Below, piece by piece: positions 27,230-38,790 of a stretch of DNA of 64,000 nt. A program made the translations under genes and the position numbers. Numbering within the stretch: position 1 is the stretch's first letter; each line of letters opens with the position of its first letter. Where the stretch lies: positions 397,902 to 461,901 of the forward strand of contig VZRS01014568.1 of assembly GCA_013398055.1 (NCBI GenBank), given 5' to 3'. This DNA comes from Ifrita kowaldi. Lineage: Eukaryota; Chordata; Aves; Passeriformes; Cinclosomatidae. Under the pieces are notes generated by a model that was not told the origin of the DNA, did no database searches, and saw nothing but the letters and a program-made list of their open reading frames with translations.

Positions 27230-28668
27230 GTAAGTACTGTATCGCCTGGAGCTAGGTGCAAGTTCCAGGTCTTTTGGGATAGCAATTATTTTAAACAGAG
27301 CAGATTTCAGTTAAATCTCAGTACAGTCAGCATCTTTTAGCAAAACAATTGTCTTACACTCACAAAAGGAAAATAACCGAAGGAGAAAATCAAACCTGTA
27401 TTGTATGTGCAAACTTAAGAATACCTAATCCTAGGTTTTAGTTTTATAAATAGCTGTATTGAGTACTTACACTTTTTGTGGTTATCAGGGACATGCTAAT
27501 AAAATACTTTCATAAAGATGAAGGCTGAAGAATGTCTACCAAAATACGTATTCTGTACTCAGGCCTTCACTCCATACCTAAGTTGCTGTAGAAACTGCAT
27601 GACACCTGAGCTGTTGACATTTTATGGACGTTCTCAATGAGGGAAGGTAAAATAAGCAATGGAGAATACTGCCCTAATGTTAAAGGTTAATGTAACTGTG
27701 TATTTTATAAATAGTTGATTTTTATTGACATATTTCAGAACAGTAGTGCACTTCCTGTGGGGCCCTAAGCTGCTGATAGCCGTGGTCTTTCTTCAGCACT
27801 GACTTGTGCCTTGGTGATATCCATCTTAAATACATGAGAATAAGTGGTTTAAAGCAGGAAACAGTAGCTTTGTAAAACACAGCAGTGCGAATTCTGTGAA
27901 TTCCTCACCAAACGGACACCTAGCATTATATTTTGCGATAGAAGTTTATAAAATGTATTTTATATACTATTGTTTAAGAATTTTGATAAAATTTCCTTTT
28001 ATGTTTAGAAAGAGCAGATTTTTTCTAAGTTATTTAAAGTTCTCCTTTAATATAAGTTTTCATTCTCCCTAGCAGGTTCAATGTGTAAAAGTTTTTTAAA
28101 GTGCTTTTTTTGAACCTGGATCATTTCACTGATATTTTTTGTAGCACAAGGGTTGTGGCAATGCATGACTAAGGCATGAAAGGGCAGGAACCTCTCAAAG
28201 GCAATTTTGTGCACGAAAAGTGCAAGGTAACCAGGATTTGCTCTACAGTTATTGGAATACAGAAGGAAAAAACCCATAAAAATCTGCAGTGCAGGTAGAT
28301 GCCTATACATAACACAATCTGCTTTCCCCAAATGACCAAGTGGGATGTCAGTATCAGTGAGTTCACATATCACTATAAAATATTACTTTTTCTCTGGATC
28401 AGTGTTCTAATGGAAGCTTGAAAGTTAATGTTCACTTTGTCTTTAAACAAATTTTGGTTACATCTTGGTCATTTTCAGTGATCCCAGAGCATAGCTAAAT
28501 TTATAGGGCTTTATTTTTAAAAGTATTTTCATGTTTGTTGAAGGGACTGTTACTCAGTAGTTTATGTTCTGAAAAGCACCTCATTTTAGGAAAATTCTAT
28601 TTAGGCAAAGAATATAATAATGAGTCTATTGCATCTATTATGTTCTGACCATCAGCTTTGTCTTTTAG
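27230..28668 (+). other. PTPN4 intron, 1.4 kb
   Basis: AT-rich, no feature seen beyond the splice sites. Confidence 0.6.
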
Positions 28669-28759
28669 CAATTGTATAGGAAAAAGCCTGGAATGACAAT
28701 GTCTTGTGCCAGATTACCTCAAAACATTTCCAAAAATAGATACAGAGACATTTCGCCTT
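28669..28759 (+). CDS. PTPN4: PTPN4 window exon 10: PTP domain, pTyr recognition loop
   Basis: This exon encodes about residues 661-691: QLYRKKPGMTMSCARLPQ followed by NISKNRYRDISP. KNRYRDI is the phosphotyrosine-recognition loop of classical phosphatases. Its Tyr stacks on the substrate ring and sets the depth of the active-site cleft, giving specificity for phosphotyrosine. The acceptor is TCTTTTAG and the donor is T|GTAAGT, in phase 1. The intron that follows is only 85 nt. Confidence 0.94.
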
Positions 28760-28844
28760 GTAAGTATTTCTATTTGTATATGTGCTCTGAAAGTATTTCA
28801 CTGTGGTTAGTAAATAAGTATCATCTTTCTAAATTTTTTTTCAG

Positions 28845-28906
28845 ATGATGCTACACGGGTTATTTTAAAAAGTAATGAAGATTACATCAATGCAAATTAT
28901 ATAAAT
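28845..28906 (+). CDS. PTPN4: PTPN4 window exon 11: PTP domain
   Basis: This 62-nt exon encodes about residues 691-711: YDATRVILKSNEDYINANYIN. It is the conserved DYINA(N/S)YI motif that follows the pTyr loop in classical phosphatases and packs in the core of the domain. The acceptor is TTTTTTTTCAG and the donor is AAT|GTGAGT, a strong consensus site. It enters in phase 1 and leaves in phase 0. Confidence 0.94.
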
Positions 28907-29682
28907 GTGAGTTGTATTTTTCAGAAGTGCTTCTGACATTAAGTAATTTTACAGTTTTTCATTGAAAAAATCGATTAAAAAACTATTTTTTATAAATCTA
29001 GCTAGAATGGCTACTAAACCTCTAGTCAGGTGGTTTGAAACTTCCTGTAGATATACTTACTTCGTAATGTATTGTGGCACGTCTTTTCATAAATATTAAA
29101 GTCTAGCCTCGCATTTAATGAAAGAATGGTAGCTGAAAGTGAAGAAATGGTAACTGAAGCCAGCCCTCTCCAGAGCAATTAATTCTTTTCTGATTACTTT
29201 TCTGACAGTTGTGTTCAACACCAGTAAAGTTTAATTTTGCATCACTTTCTTTTGCATCTTGTTTTTTTTTCATTGTTAGCAACTGCAAAATTACAGCTAC
29301 TTACCTTAATGAAAAAAAAGCAGATATTAAATTCTGAGATCAGTGTTAAGACCCTAGTGTCAAAAACCCCAAGAGCAAGAAATATTTGCACCTGAATTAT
29401 TTGCCAACTGCTCTGTTACTTCTTTTTTCAACCATTAATCTTCATTATGGCAATTACATGACTGTCAGTTCATTTGAAAAGTGTATTTGAATCTTTGTAG
29501 TAATTTTGCATGTGAAACACTTAAAGAATCTTTATTTGTGCCAATTTGTGCTTGCTAGCCTTTAAGAAATAGAATTAATGTCATGGATGTTATTTTAATA
29601 TATTAGTTACTAAACTGTAAGTGTTTGATGCCTGCCTTCCATTTGCTGTAGGAATTGAAATAATGACTTTGTCTTCTCTTAG
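28907..29682 (+). other. PTPN4 intron, 0.8 kb
   Basis: AT-rich, no feature seen beyond the splice sites. Confidence 0.6.
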
Positions 29683-29829
29683 ATGGAAATCCCTTCTTCC
29701 ACAATAATAAACCAGTACATTGCTTGTCAAGGTCCGTTACCGAACACATGTCCTGACTTTTGGCAGATGACTTGGGAGCAAGGCTCTTCTATGGTTGTAA
29801 TGTTAACAACTCAAGTTGAACGGGGCAGA
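29683..29829 (+). CDS. PTPN4: PTPN4 window exon 12: PTP domain core
   Basis: This exon encodes 49 residues (about 712-760): MEIPSSTIINQYIACQGP, then LPNTCPDFWQMTWEQGSS, then MVVMLTTQVERGR. QYIA-QGPLP-T--DFW-M-WEQ and the strand V-VMLT are signature motifs of the classical PTP fold (substrate-binding edge and central beta-sheet). The acceptor is CTTCTCTTAG and the donor is AGA|GTAAGT. The exon is in phase 0 at both ends. Confidence 0.95.
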
Positions 29830-32130
29830 GTAAGTAGAACATTTCCTTAAATACCACTTCCATAATCTTCTAAAAAACTGTTGGTGATTAGCCTTTAAAA
29901 GATTAGAGGAATATACCATTGTGGCATATAATATGACAAGAGGATAAGAGGAAATTGTTTTAAACTAGAAGAGTGTAGGTTGAGTAGATATAAGGAAGAA
30001 ATTTTTTACAGTGTGGGTGGTGAAATACACAAGTTGCACAAGTTGCTCAGAGAGGTGGTGAATGTCCATCTCTGGAAACATTCAAGGTTGGATGGGGCTC
30101 AGAGCAACTCAATCTAGTTGGAGATGTCCCTGCTCGTTGCAGGGACTGGATGGCCTTTAAAGGTCCTTTCCAACCCAAACTGTTCTATCATTCTGTTAAC
30201 TGTTTTTCATAAAAGCAGTGCATTCCTAGTACATTTGCAATGATGAGTCTTAGATTTTAAATCTTCTGGTGTTGTTAATGCAGCTATTATTTAAACGTTG
30301 TTCAGTCCTGAAATGCACTTAAGCCTTCATGTATTTCTTAAAATATTTTTAGTCTGCTTTGTTTGGTTCTTTATTGTGAAGTAAAAAGCATCTAGAATTT
30401 ACCTTCATGGAATTTTTTTCTCTAAACTTCAACTGAGGGAACTCCAAGAAGTTGCATCAGTTTTTGCAGAGTACTTCTTTGATATGTAGTGAAATTAATT
30501 TTTAAGGCAGCCTAACACAGCTTTGTAGTGTTAATATCCCATGCCTGGATGGCTGTCTTATGAAGGATTTTCTTAAAACTTAAAATCAAAAATTTTCCAT
30601 AAAGTGTTACTCTGTGGCTATAAAGATTTGTTTAATCATATGAAATAATCATTGTCCTTTAATTTGTATATAAAATGTGTAAAAATAGAATACTAGTAAA
30701 AAAGTAATTAGAGTTGAAATTAGTAGCAATAATTGTGTATGGTGCTGTAAAAGGCCTCAGGTGTATTTTGTGGCTTGTTTGGTTTTGGTTTAAGCCACAG
30801 TTTCTCCTTAATAGCTTCGGATTTTTTGCAGTTTTATCCTTTGGAGATAGGCAAAACAATCAAGTCTGGACATACGCACAGTGTAATTCCAGAGTTACTT
30901 GGTTTAGTCTGGAGCATTCCCAGTAGCACTGGCTGGTTATGTGTGTGGACAGAAATGACAGTCTGGAATAATAGTGTAGTGGAATTCCTTCATATCAGGA
31001 TTTCTTTTGAAGATGGATTTATAGTGGGTTGTGGCTGTTCTGATCAACTTGAACTGTAGTTCAGCTGTCTGTATATATTCTGACTTTTTAATAACCATAT
31101 ATTTACTGTGAGGTCAGGACTCTAAATAGAATTAAAATAATTGAAGGGAGTTGTAGTGTTTTTAAACCATTTTTCAGTGACTCAATGTTTGCACGATGCT
31201 GCCTGCTCCCAAATAAACATGATTAGAGGGAATTTCAGTACAAGTGCCCTTTTACTTTGAGTTTTCTTTGCAGATCTGCTAAGAACAGACTTGCAATAGC
31301 AGTTCTCTGAGGTTCCCCCACCCCTTTAATAATGATATTTGTGGAGTTCTTTGGAGAGCTGCTTAATAATGAAATAAAAGGACTTATCTGTCTTATACCC
31401 ATAGGCAGACTCCCTGCTCTAAAGCTGATCATGAGGCTTCTGACATCACTATCCCACTGCATGCCGGGATGTCTCAGTGGAGCAGGAAGTCTGCAAATCT
31501 GGCTGCTCTTAAAGAATCGCCAGGTGGGTTGGAAATGCAAAAGTACACTTGAGCTGAAATGACCTCTGTAATTAGGCATTTAAGCCACACATCAGAAAGT
31601 CGTAGTGTTTGAAGTTTTCATTCACATTTGAGGACTTGATTGGGAGTCTTTGAAGTCCACCATCTTCATCCCCCTATTTTCTGCATTAGCTTAGCAACTT
31701 TTTTGTTGCTTATCTCCTTTTTTTTTTTTCCATTTGTTCTTTTCCCATATAGATGTACTTTGAGAAGGTCAGATTAGGATTTTGGAGGTCAGAAATGTTT
31801 ATAAAGCAGCATCTTTGTCACTCAAGTGTTAAGATGGAATATTTGTAGATAAACTCTTTGAAAAATTGTAATGGAAGTTAAGGACATCCATCTTCAGTTA
31901 AACTAACTGCAAGAGCTAGTGCATGTGTCCTCTTGAAAAGAGAAACAGCAAATCTCTGTGATACCTTATTTTATAAACAGTAATTAGGTAATAAAATCTA
32001 CTTGGTAAGTAAATTAATAGTGATTACAAAATGATCAAAATAATCTGTAACAAAGGTATAAAAACTAGAGAAAATGAAAATTATACTCTGAATTTAAACA
32101 CAGGCATCTTTAAAAATGTGTTGACCTTAG
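29830..32130 (+). other. PTPN4 intron with a CR1 tail
   Basis: The interval contains a CR1 3' end at about 29933-30195 (listed separately). The rest is AT-rich. A small block at 31330-31560, richer in GC, has no recognisable coding content. Confidence 0.7.
29933..30195 (+). mobile_element. CR1 LINE 3' end
   Basis: The sequence has the classic CR1 tail in order: GACAAGAGGATAAGAGGAAA, then GGAAGAAATTTTTTACAGTG, GTTGCTCAGAGAGGTGGTG, ACATTCAAGGTTGGATGGGG, ACTGGATGGCCTTTAAAGG, TCCTTTCCAACCCAAACTG, and the terminal TTCTATCATTCT. The copy is truncated at its 5' end and moderately diverged. It sits 103 nt past the donor of PTPN4 window exon 12. Confidence 0.93.
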
Positions 32131-32259
32131 GTTAAATGCCATCAGTACTGGCCAGAGCCATCAGGAAGCTCATCATATGGGAATTTCCAGATTACCTGCC
32201 ATTCAGAAGAAGGAAATCCTGCTTATGTGTTTCGAGAAATGACATTGACTAATCTGGAG
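32131..32259 (+). CDS. PTPN4: PTPN4 window exon 13: PTP domain
   Basis: This exon encodes 43 residues (about 761-803): VKCHQYWPEPSGSSSYGN, then FQITCHSEEGNPAYVFRE, then MTLTNLE. The KCHQYWP motif is the (K)C-x-x-YWP of classical phosphatases, and the rest forms the beta-sheet edge before the WPD loop. The acceptor is TTGACCTTAG. The donor GAG|GTAAAA has A at +5 and +6 and is weak. Both ends are phase 0. Confidence 0.94.
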
Positions 32260-33701
32260 GTAAAATCATGATATGTTTTCACATATTAACCTGCAGAATC
32301 CTTGGATACTACCTAAAATGTACTTAGACTTTCTTTTCAACTTGGTGGCATAGCAATATAAATGGAACTGTTTATTTCTAGAACTCTCTAGAAAACTACT
32401 CATATTGTCATGTACTTATCTGGGAGAAATTCTGTCCATAGAATGATAACAAACCTTTCATAAACGAAAATATCACAGAGATTTAATTTTCATAATCATA
32501 TTAATTGGATCACTTGAAAGATATATTATTTATCCTAAAAGTTTTTACTGGTGTCTTTCATAACCTAGCCAAAGAAAAAAGTAATAAAAGAAGTTGAGAA
32601 ACTTGTTATTCCCTTGATGTTTTCAGAACATGAGATGCTAGAGGTGTTTCATCATCACAACTGAAAGTATTTGTAGAGGCAAACAGTTCTTAATAATTCC
32701 ATCTTGAATAATATGTGCAAGAAGATGGAACATAAATCCTGCTGAGAGAAAGATGAATCTGAAGTAGTGACTACATGTAAACAAGGATCTTTTTGAACAT
32801 TCATTGCATGATTTTCAGGGCATGGGTAGTTTTCAGAGCCTCCCCAACCAGCATTTCAATTTCAGAAATGTTTGGAAATGAGCATCTGGAATTTAGTTCA
32901 CGTACTTATTTCTCATTGCTTGGGTAACCAGATGAGAAGCCAGTTTTATAGAGCTGCCTTTTAGTGAATTTGCAGTTAAAATTCCTGCCTTGTGTCCTGT
33001 TGAGACAATTGCTTATCTGCTATCAGCCGTGGAATCTCTGTAAATGATTCACTGCCTAAAGGCTATTTAAAGTGCAGTAGCTCCTGTTCTTTTGAAATGC
33101 GACTCTGTTTGCCCGGGCTGTCCCCTGCCCTAACCAGAGGCCGATTGATTATATTTGTGATATCAGAGCAAGGGCCAGGAGGGAGTGAGAAACAAAGTCA
33201 TTGTGCATTGTAGGTGTAGGAGGTGGAGATAAAGCCAAAACAATGCTGCTGTTCACACAGGGTCTGAAGGAAAGCTTTTATGTCTGATCTCCCCTCCCTA
33301 CCCTAGTTCTGTTATTTGATCTTGTAAGATACTATCTCGTTCTGTCGAATTTGGTTTGCTAAGAATATAGCCACCTTCTTGTACATCTAGTGTTCAGTTA
33401 GATTGTTGGTATCCTTGAACTATCCTTTGCTATTATGTGCTGTGTAATTTTTTTAACTTGTTGAAGATGTAAGCATTTGTGGATTTCCTTTTTTCTTTTA
33501 AGCAAAAAAAAAAAAAAGTAATTATAAAATCCAGGATGACCACTGGTTAACACTAATAAAGCACTGCTAGTTGCCTGAAGTCACTTTGATTATGGGTACA
33601 AGTTGCTATAAATGTACTATTGATTTTTATTATTATTATTTTTGGGGGGTGTTTTAATGGGACCTGAATTACCCTTGATTACATTTACTGTTCCTGATTA
33701 G
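32260..33701 (+). other. PTPN4 intron, 1.4 kb
   Basis: It contains A-runs near 33503-33516 and a short TAT repeat at 33628-33640. The interval 32820-33310 has a more even base composition and few homopolymers. It looks like unique, possibly constrained DNA, but I cannot assign a function. Confidence 0.5.
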
Positions 33702-33850
33702 AAAGAGGAAAGCCGCCAGCTAACCCAAATCCAGTACATAGCATGGCCTGATCATGGGGTTCCTGATGATTCCAGCGATTTCCTGGACTTTGTGTGTCTC
33801 GTGCGAAAGAAGAGGGCTGGCAGAGAAGAACCTGTTGTTGTTCACTGCAG
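33702..33850 (+). CDS. PTPN4: PTPN4 window exon 14: WPD loop and first half of the catalytic P-loop
   Basis: This exon encodes about residues 804-853. IQYIAWPDHGVPDDSSDF carries the WPD loop at 33744-33752; its Asp is the general acid, equivalent to human D820. The exon ends PVVVHCS with the nucleophilic Cys codon at 33846-33848 (human C852). The Ser codon after it is split by the intron. The Cys attacks phosphotyrosine to form a cysteinyl-phosphate intermediate and the WPD Asp assists. The acceptor is CTGATTAG and the donor is AG|GTATCA. Confidence 0.97.
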
Positions 33851-36800
33851 GTATCAAATTTTTTTCCAACTTTAATAAATCATCAAAGTGAACTTCTTAT
33901 CATCAAATAGCTGTTCTGTGCTTTGTTCTTGAAATAAATATTTAATTGTATCTGCTTAGGGGATGACAGGAAAACTCAACATTGAAATAAAACAAATATT
34001 TAACATGGTAATCACATTTCAATAAGCAAAATTTTGAATAGCAACATGTGTTGATCTGTGCAGGGATTTTGCTGGAGTGTTTTGTTTTGTTTACAGTTTA
34101 AATGCTTGTGTTAACAATCTACATAATAATTCAGGGAAATGGCAAAAGATACTTGGTAACCATGAGGAATAGGTTCCTATTCTACCAAGCTCTAGAATAG
34201 CTGTATAAATGATCCATAGTGGAGAATGTGGGTGGTTTATGAAAGGATCGATTTAAAGACATTTTCTCCTAAATCTGCAGTCTTACAGTACATGATATTG
34301 TGATATATACATTAAGGTGAGACGGATTTCTCAACAATTTACCTTTGTCATGAATTAAAGTAACTGTTGTTTAGATCCTTACGTACACGTGAAATGTGGG
34401 GTTTTTTCTTGTGCAGTACTTTTTAATAGCATTCTACATTCCTGTACTGAATTTCACAATCTTAATCATTTGATACCTCATTAGCAAACTAGAATAATGG
34501 CAGTTGTTTTCAAAGGAACATGTGCTATCACAAGTCTTGGGGAACAGTTCTGTGAATAATATTTGAGCTCTCAGTTCCTGAATACTCCCCAGACAGTCGC
34601 TGTTCCTGAGTCAGGCACGTATTGTTCCTTTCAGAGAGAAGCTGAGAGAAGTGTAAGGGATAAAATAAATTTAAAGTCTACAGTAAACTAGACATTTATT
34701 GAAGGAGATGAAAGAAAAAGAAAACCCCACCTTGTGTATCAGAAATTGTATTTTGTTAGTTCTGCTCTCAAGCAGTTTTATGCAGGTCAGGGTGAATCTT
34801 AGTGGCTAGTGAAACTAGTACCAGAATGCCAGTGTCTTAACTGATACTGTTTCACAGCTCCCATTATTGATATACTTCTGGTTAATCTGGTTGTGAAAAA
34901 ATGGTGAAAATGGCAGCCATATACAACCTCTATGATATAAAGCATGCAAGTCTGCAGAAACACTGGAACAATGTTGGAGAGTAGGAACAGTTTCATTCAT
35001 CTCAAGGAGGCACCAACTCAGCTCCAAACTGATAGTTTCCATGTGTAATTGAAACTTGTATGAAAAGTTTATGTTTCACAGAAGAAAAGAGATGAGCTAT
35101 CACAGTTGAACATAATTTACTTAATTGGCCCAACTTGGTGGCTGTTGGGAAGTATAACCAAATTCCAGCAGGGAGTCAAGCAGAAGGAGCCCAGGTGTTC
35201 CTCCATATGGTGCATGCACTCTATTTTTAACACCTCTTCAGTATAATAGGACAGGGCATTAGTGCAACAAAATTTGTTTTCAGGACTAAGCCACCAGCTT
35301 TAGTGTGAGGAATCCAAGTAGCTAGTAGAAAATTATTTTATTTTGTACGATAATAATTTAAAAACAAAACGGTCCAAACCCACAGAGATTATAAGGCAAC
35401 AAAGACCTTAAGGAATTGGAAAGGATTTTGTTATATTGAGCTACATAAGCCACTCGTTTCTGATATTGTGTCATGTGATTATTTTTATCTTTACAAGGTC
35501 TTACTAGTTTTGTTGAACAGTTTCTAATTCTGTGAATTCACCATGAGATGGTGAACCACCCATCCTGTCCATGCCCTTCATGATTTTCATGCCCTGTCTC
35601 AGTGTTCTATTCCATCAGTCAGTGATTTCTTTTTCCAAGCTGAAGAGTCGTATCCTACCTTATGTTTGTCATAGGGAAATTATCACATTTTCCATCGCTG
35701 TTGTCCTTCTCTGAATCTTCTGAAATTGTGAAATGAGTCATTAGGTTCTTTGACAGTTGCTGTTAGTTCCTGCTTGGATTTGATAAAGCATTCTGCATTT
35801 AAATTCTATATGTATAAATTCTAGAAATATTAAATACTACTGAATCATTTTATATAACCAGCACATTTACATCTTGTCCTAAAATTCTTATGACATCACT
35901 GAAATATAGAGTAGCTTTAATGCCACCTCCTGGACAAAGATTTAAATAGTTGTTTAGCCAGACTTAATTTGAAGTTACTCTTTAAAATCAGAACAAGTAA
36001 TTTTCAAAGTTTGAAATGTTTATATTAATCACTTTAGATCCAAATATTTTGATTTATTGTATGAGTTGGGATAATGCTGGCATTTCAAAATATGTATTTG
36101 GCCCTATATTCCAATATGGGGAAACATTTGTTTTCTATTTCAAAAGTGCAGCATTAATTGAAAAATTTGAAACTGATCATCAAATTCAAGGTTAAATATT
36201 CAGTCCTTAAGGCTTGCTACTTCTGAAAAAGCATATGTGTATATAAAACAAAGTAGATAAATCTTCAGATTTGTTTTATTTTTAAGGAAAAAGAAAGGTT
36301 GTCTGTAAGCTCTCTTGATAATCTTGCCATTCTGAGATGTGTATGTTATGGTACTTCCTTGTCTTGAAAGGGATTGCTATTATATATTCCTTTTCAACCT
36401 ATGCAGTCTAGATCTGTACTGTACTTTTTAATAACAAGAAAACAGTCCTTATTGTCACTTTACAGAGGCTTCTAGTAATTGTTCTTTTCCTTATTTGGAA
36501 ATAAGAAGGTATGGATCACATGAAGGACGTGATTATTATTTTATTGGCCCAGCATTGCAGAAATCATCATTTCAGTAATGGTCAAACTGGCACAACATGC
36601 CCAGCATATGCTTGTGTTTTGTTATCCTCTAGATATAAGTGTGGTTTATAATGTGATCTTAATAAACATCTCTGTGAGTTCTGCTCAGGGGAATGGCTCA
36701 GTGAGGCAGTTCCTCTTCCAAGGAGTGGCAGTTCTGTACTGCCCTGTTCAGGCAGGACAGAGGCTGCTTCCAGACAGACACAACCAGTCTAACCCCTGCC

Positions 36801-36923
36801 CCAGCAGTATGGGAGTCATGATGATCAGCCCTGAGAATCCATGAGAAGGAAGGTCTTTAAGAATGAACTGTACTCCAGACACTTGATTTCATTTTCCACT
36901 TTGTTTTGTTGTTGCTCTTTCAG
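33851..36923 (+). other. PTPN4 intron within the catalytic P-loop, 3.1 kb
   Basis: This intron splits the CSAGIGRTG codons. It contains an old minus-strand CR1 remnant at about 35530-35735 (listed separately). A block at 36660-36840 has higher GC and an incidental open frame. I see nothing else. Confidence 0.6.
35530..35735 (-). mobile_element. ancient CR1-type LINE remnant
   Basis: On the plus strand it shows the complement of the CR1 region near the end of the reverse transcriptase: TTTTCCAAGCTGAAGAGTC followed, 60-70 bases on, by GTTGTCCTTCTCTGAATCTTC. This matches the usual pair TTTTCCAAGCTGAAGAGTCC and TTGCCCTTCTCTGAACCTTT. It is much more diverged than the other CR1 copies here, so an older subfamily is likely. 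Ends are uncertain. Confidence 0.65.
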
Positions 36924-37059
36924 TGCTGGGATTGGACGGACAGGGGTTCTGATCACGATGGAGACAGCGATGTGTCTCATTGAGTGCAATCAGCCTGTTT
37001 ATCCACTAGATATTGTAAGAACCATGAGAGATCAAAGAGCCATGATGATCCAAACACCT
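36924..37059 (+). CDS. PTPN4: PTPN4 window exon 15: second half of the P-loop
   Basis: This exon encodes about residues 853-898. It begins with the end of the signature C-S-A-G-I-G-R-T-G; the Arg (human R858) binds the phosphate. It then runs VLITMETAMCLIECNQ, VYPLDIVRTMRDQRAMM and IQTP. The catalytic signature is complete and all key residues are present, so an active enzyme is expected. The acceptor is TTGCTCTTTCAG and the donor is CCT|GTGAGT. The exon ends in phase 0. Confidence 0.96.
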
Positions 37060-38620
37060 GTGAGTATCATCCCTCCTGTTCTGTGTTGCAAAAGAATAAT
37101 TTTCTATGATCTAGTCATGTTGGATGGATTTTGAATACACTTGTTGATCATATTGCAGAGGTCACCTTTACCCCATGTAGCTATAGCCTTGGCTCCAGGC
37201 AAGAATAAATTCCTGAGGCTATTGGAAAGGAGCAATTCTTTAAATTTCTGCAGAGAAAACTTGAAAAAAAAGCAGCATCTGTTTGAAGGATACCTGGCAA
37301 ATAATGACAAAAAGGGTCAGTTTTCAGCAGTGTAAAAATTGCTCAGAGGAGAAAGCAGGAGCCTAATTCCAAGTGTTAAGAATGGGAGTAATATAAAAGA
37401 TAAACACAGAAAGAACCAAGACATGCAAGAAAAAACTTCAGTGATGAAATTCAGTGATTTTATGTTGCCTTAGTTGTAATGGAAACAAGCCTTAACTATG
37501 CCCTGTAGTGACTTAAAGGGAAATTATCAGAGAAATAATAGTTTTAAAAATCAGTGTAATTAAATCTGATGAAAAATGCATCAAAGCAATCATAAGTACG
37601 TTTCGTCTAAGAAAGGTAATTTACTGCAAGGATTCTTTTGGGGCTTTCATGACATCTGATGTACCTTAAGATACCAGAATTTTTCATGCACCTGGAATGT
37701 TTGAGTTTTGTGAGATAATTCATGTATTATATTTCAGACTTGTAGGAGTTTTAGAACAGATTTAGAAACTTGTTATTATATTAGTCAGGTATTGCTTATC
37801 TCCAAGAGCAGTTTGTGTTTAGGTTTTTAGAAAGTACCTAAGAAGGGTGAAAAGGCTGAGTTGTGTTGTCTTTCAGAAAGGAAAAAAAAAAAAAAAAGAC
37901 TTGGGCTTTCGGTTGTTCCAAACTTTGGATAGTTCCAGGTTTTTTATTTTTTTGAAGGAGTAATCATGAGTAATTGATACAGTTTTACTCCTAGTATACA
38001 GCATTTAGAGAGAAAGCATCTTGAAGGAGAAAAGGCACTAGATCCAATATCAAATCACAGTTACCTGAAGGTAATTACGCACTGTAGTAATTTTCATGTC
38101 CCTCCTGCCATTCCTCTAATCAAATCTGAATAAACCTTTTGTGTTATTCAGAGAGTATTAAGGCTGACAAAAAGTATGTATGTGTCTCCATTTCTAGGTC
38201 ATCAGTCATTCAGTGCTGCTGAATTCATGTTCTAGTATTCATGTTTCACTAAAAAGTTGTATTATTCGGGTAGCACAGGAAGGATGAGAAAGGTGATGTT
38301 ACATGAAAAATAGCAAAGGATGGCTCTTGCTGTTTGTGACAGTTCTACAGGATGAATAGCTATCTCTCTACCATATATAGAGGGGAAGAAAGTGTTATTA
38401 GTAAAGGTAGGAGTTGCAGTGGTAAGGGTTTTAACTGTATTTTTTCGCAGTATGTGCTAAATAACATCTGGTCTCCTCAATTTTTTTTTTAGAAAACCAC
38501 AATTTTCAAGATTCAGTGAAAAGCAGGTGTTTAGTGCATGAGAGGGAGAAGGTCTAATAAAGGAACTGGGTTTTTTTAAGGTCTCTTGAGCATCGGCTGT
38601 TGTTGTTTCTCCTTTGGCAG

Positions 38621-38790
38621 CCTGGTGCTGGGTTCGTGTGTCCCGAGGGCTTCGCTCGCTGTCCGCAGGGGGGCGCTGTGCGCGGGCAGCTGAGGCGGCC
38701 TCGGGGAGCGCGGGGGAAAACCCAGATTTTACACAGATGGAGAGAAACGGAACTATTGCATATACACGCGGCAGGACAGCAAATAATGAT
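38621..38790. promoter_or_regulatory. intronic CpG-dense patch
   Basis: About 12 CpG dinucleotides fall within roughly 100 nt (38634-38733), in an intron where CpG is otherwise rare. GC content drops back after about 38735. Such a patch in AT-rich bird DNA suggests protection from methylation, hence a regulatory element. A good 3' splice site (TTGTTTCTCCTTTGGCAG ending at 38620) sits directly before it and the frame in phase with PTPN4 is open from there to a TGA at 38827-38829. No known protein is recognised in any frame. Confidence 0.5.
38663..38678 (+). promoter_or_regulatory. strong CTCF-type motif, plus orientation
   Basis: CCGCAGGGGGGCGCTG closely fits the CTCF core (CCACCAGGGGGCGCT, with R allowed at position 3). 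The contact block GGGGGCGCT is exact. It lies inside the CpG-dense patch. CTCF is the main vertebrate insulator and loop-anchor protein. Binding is inferred from the motif alone. Confidence 0.5.

Noticed and set aside
31430..31475. ZNF143/THAP11-like word near GCATGCCGGGATG
   Set aside because: The match to the known 18-bp motif is partial and the site is deep in an intron without other promoter signs.
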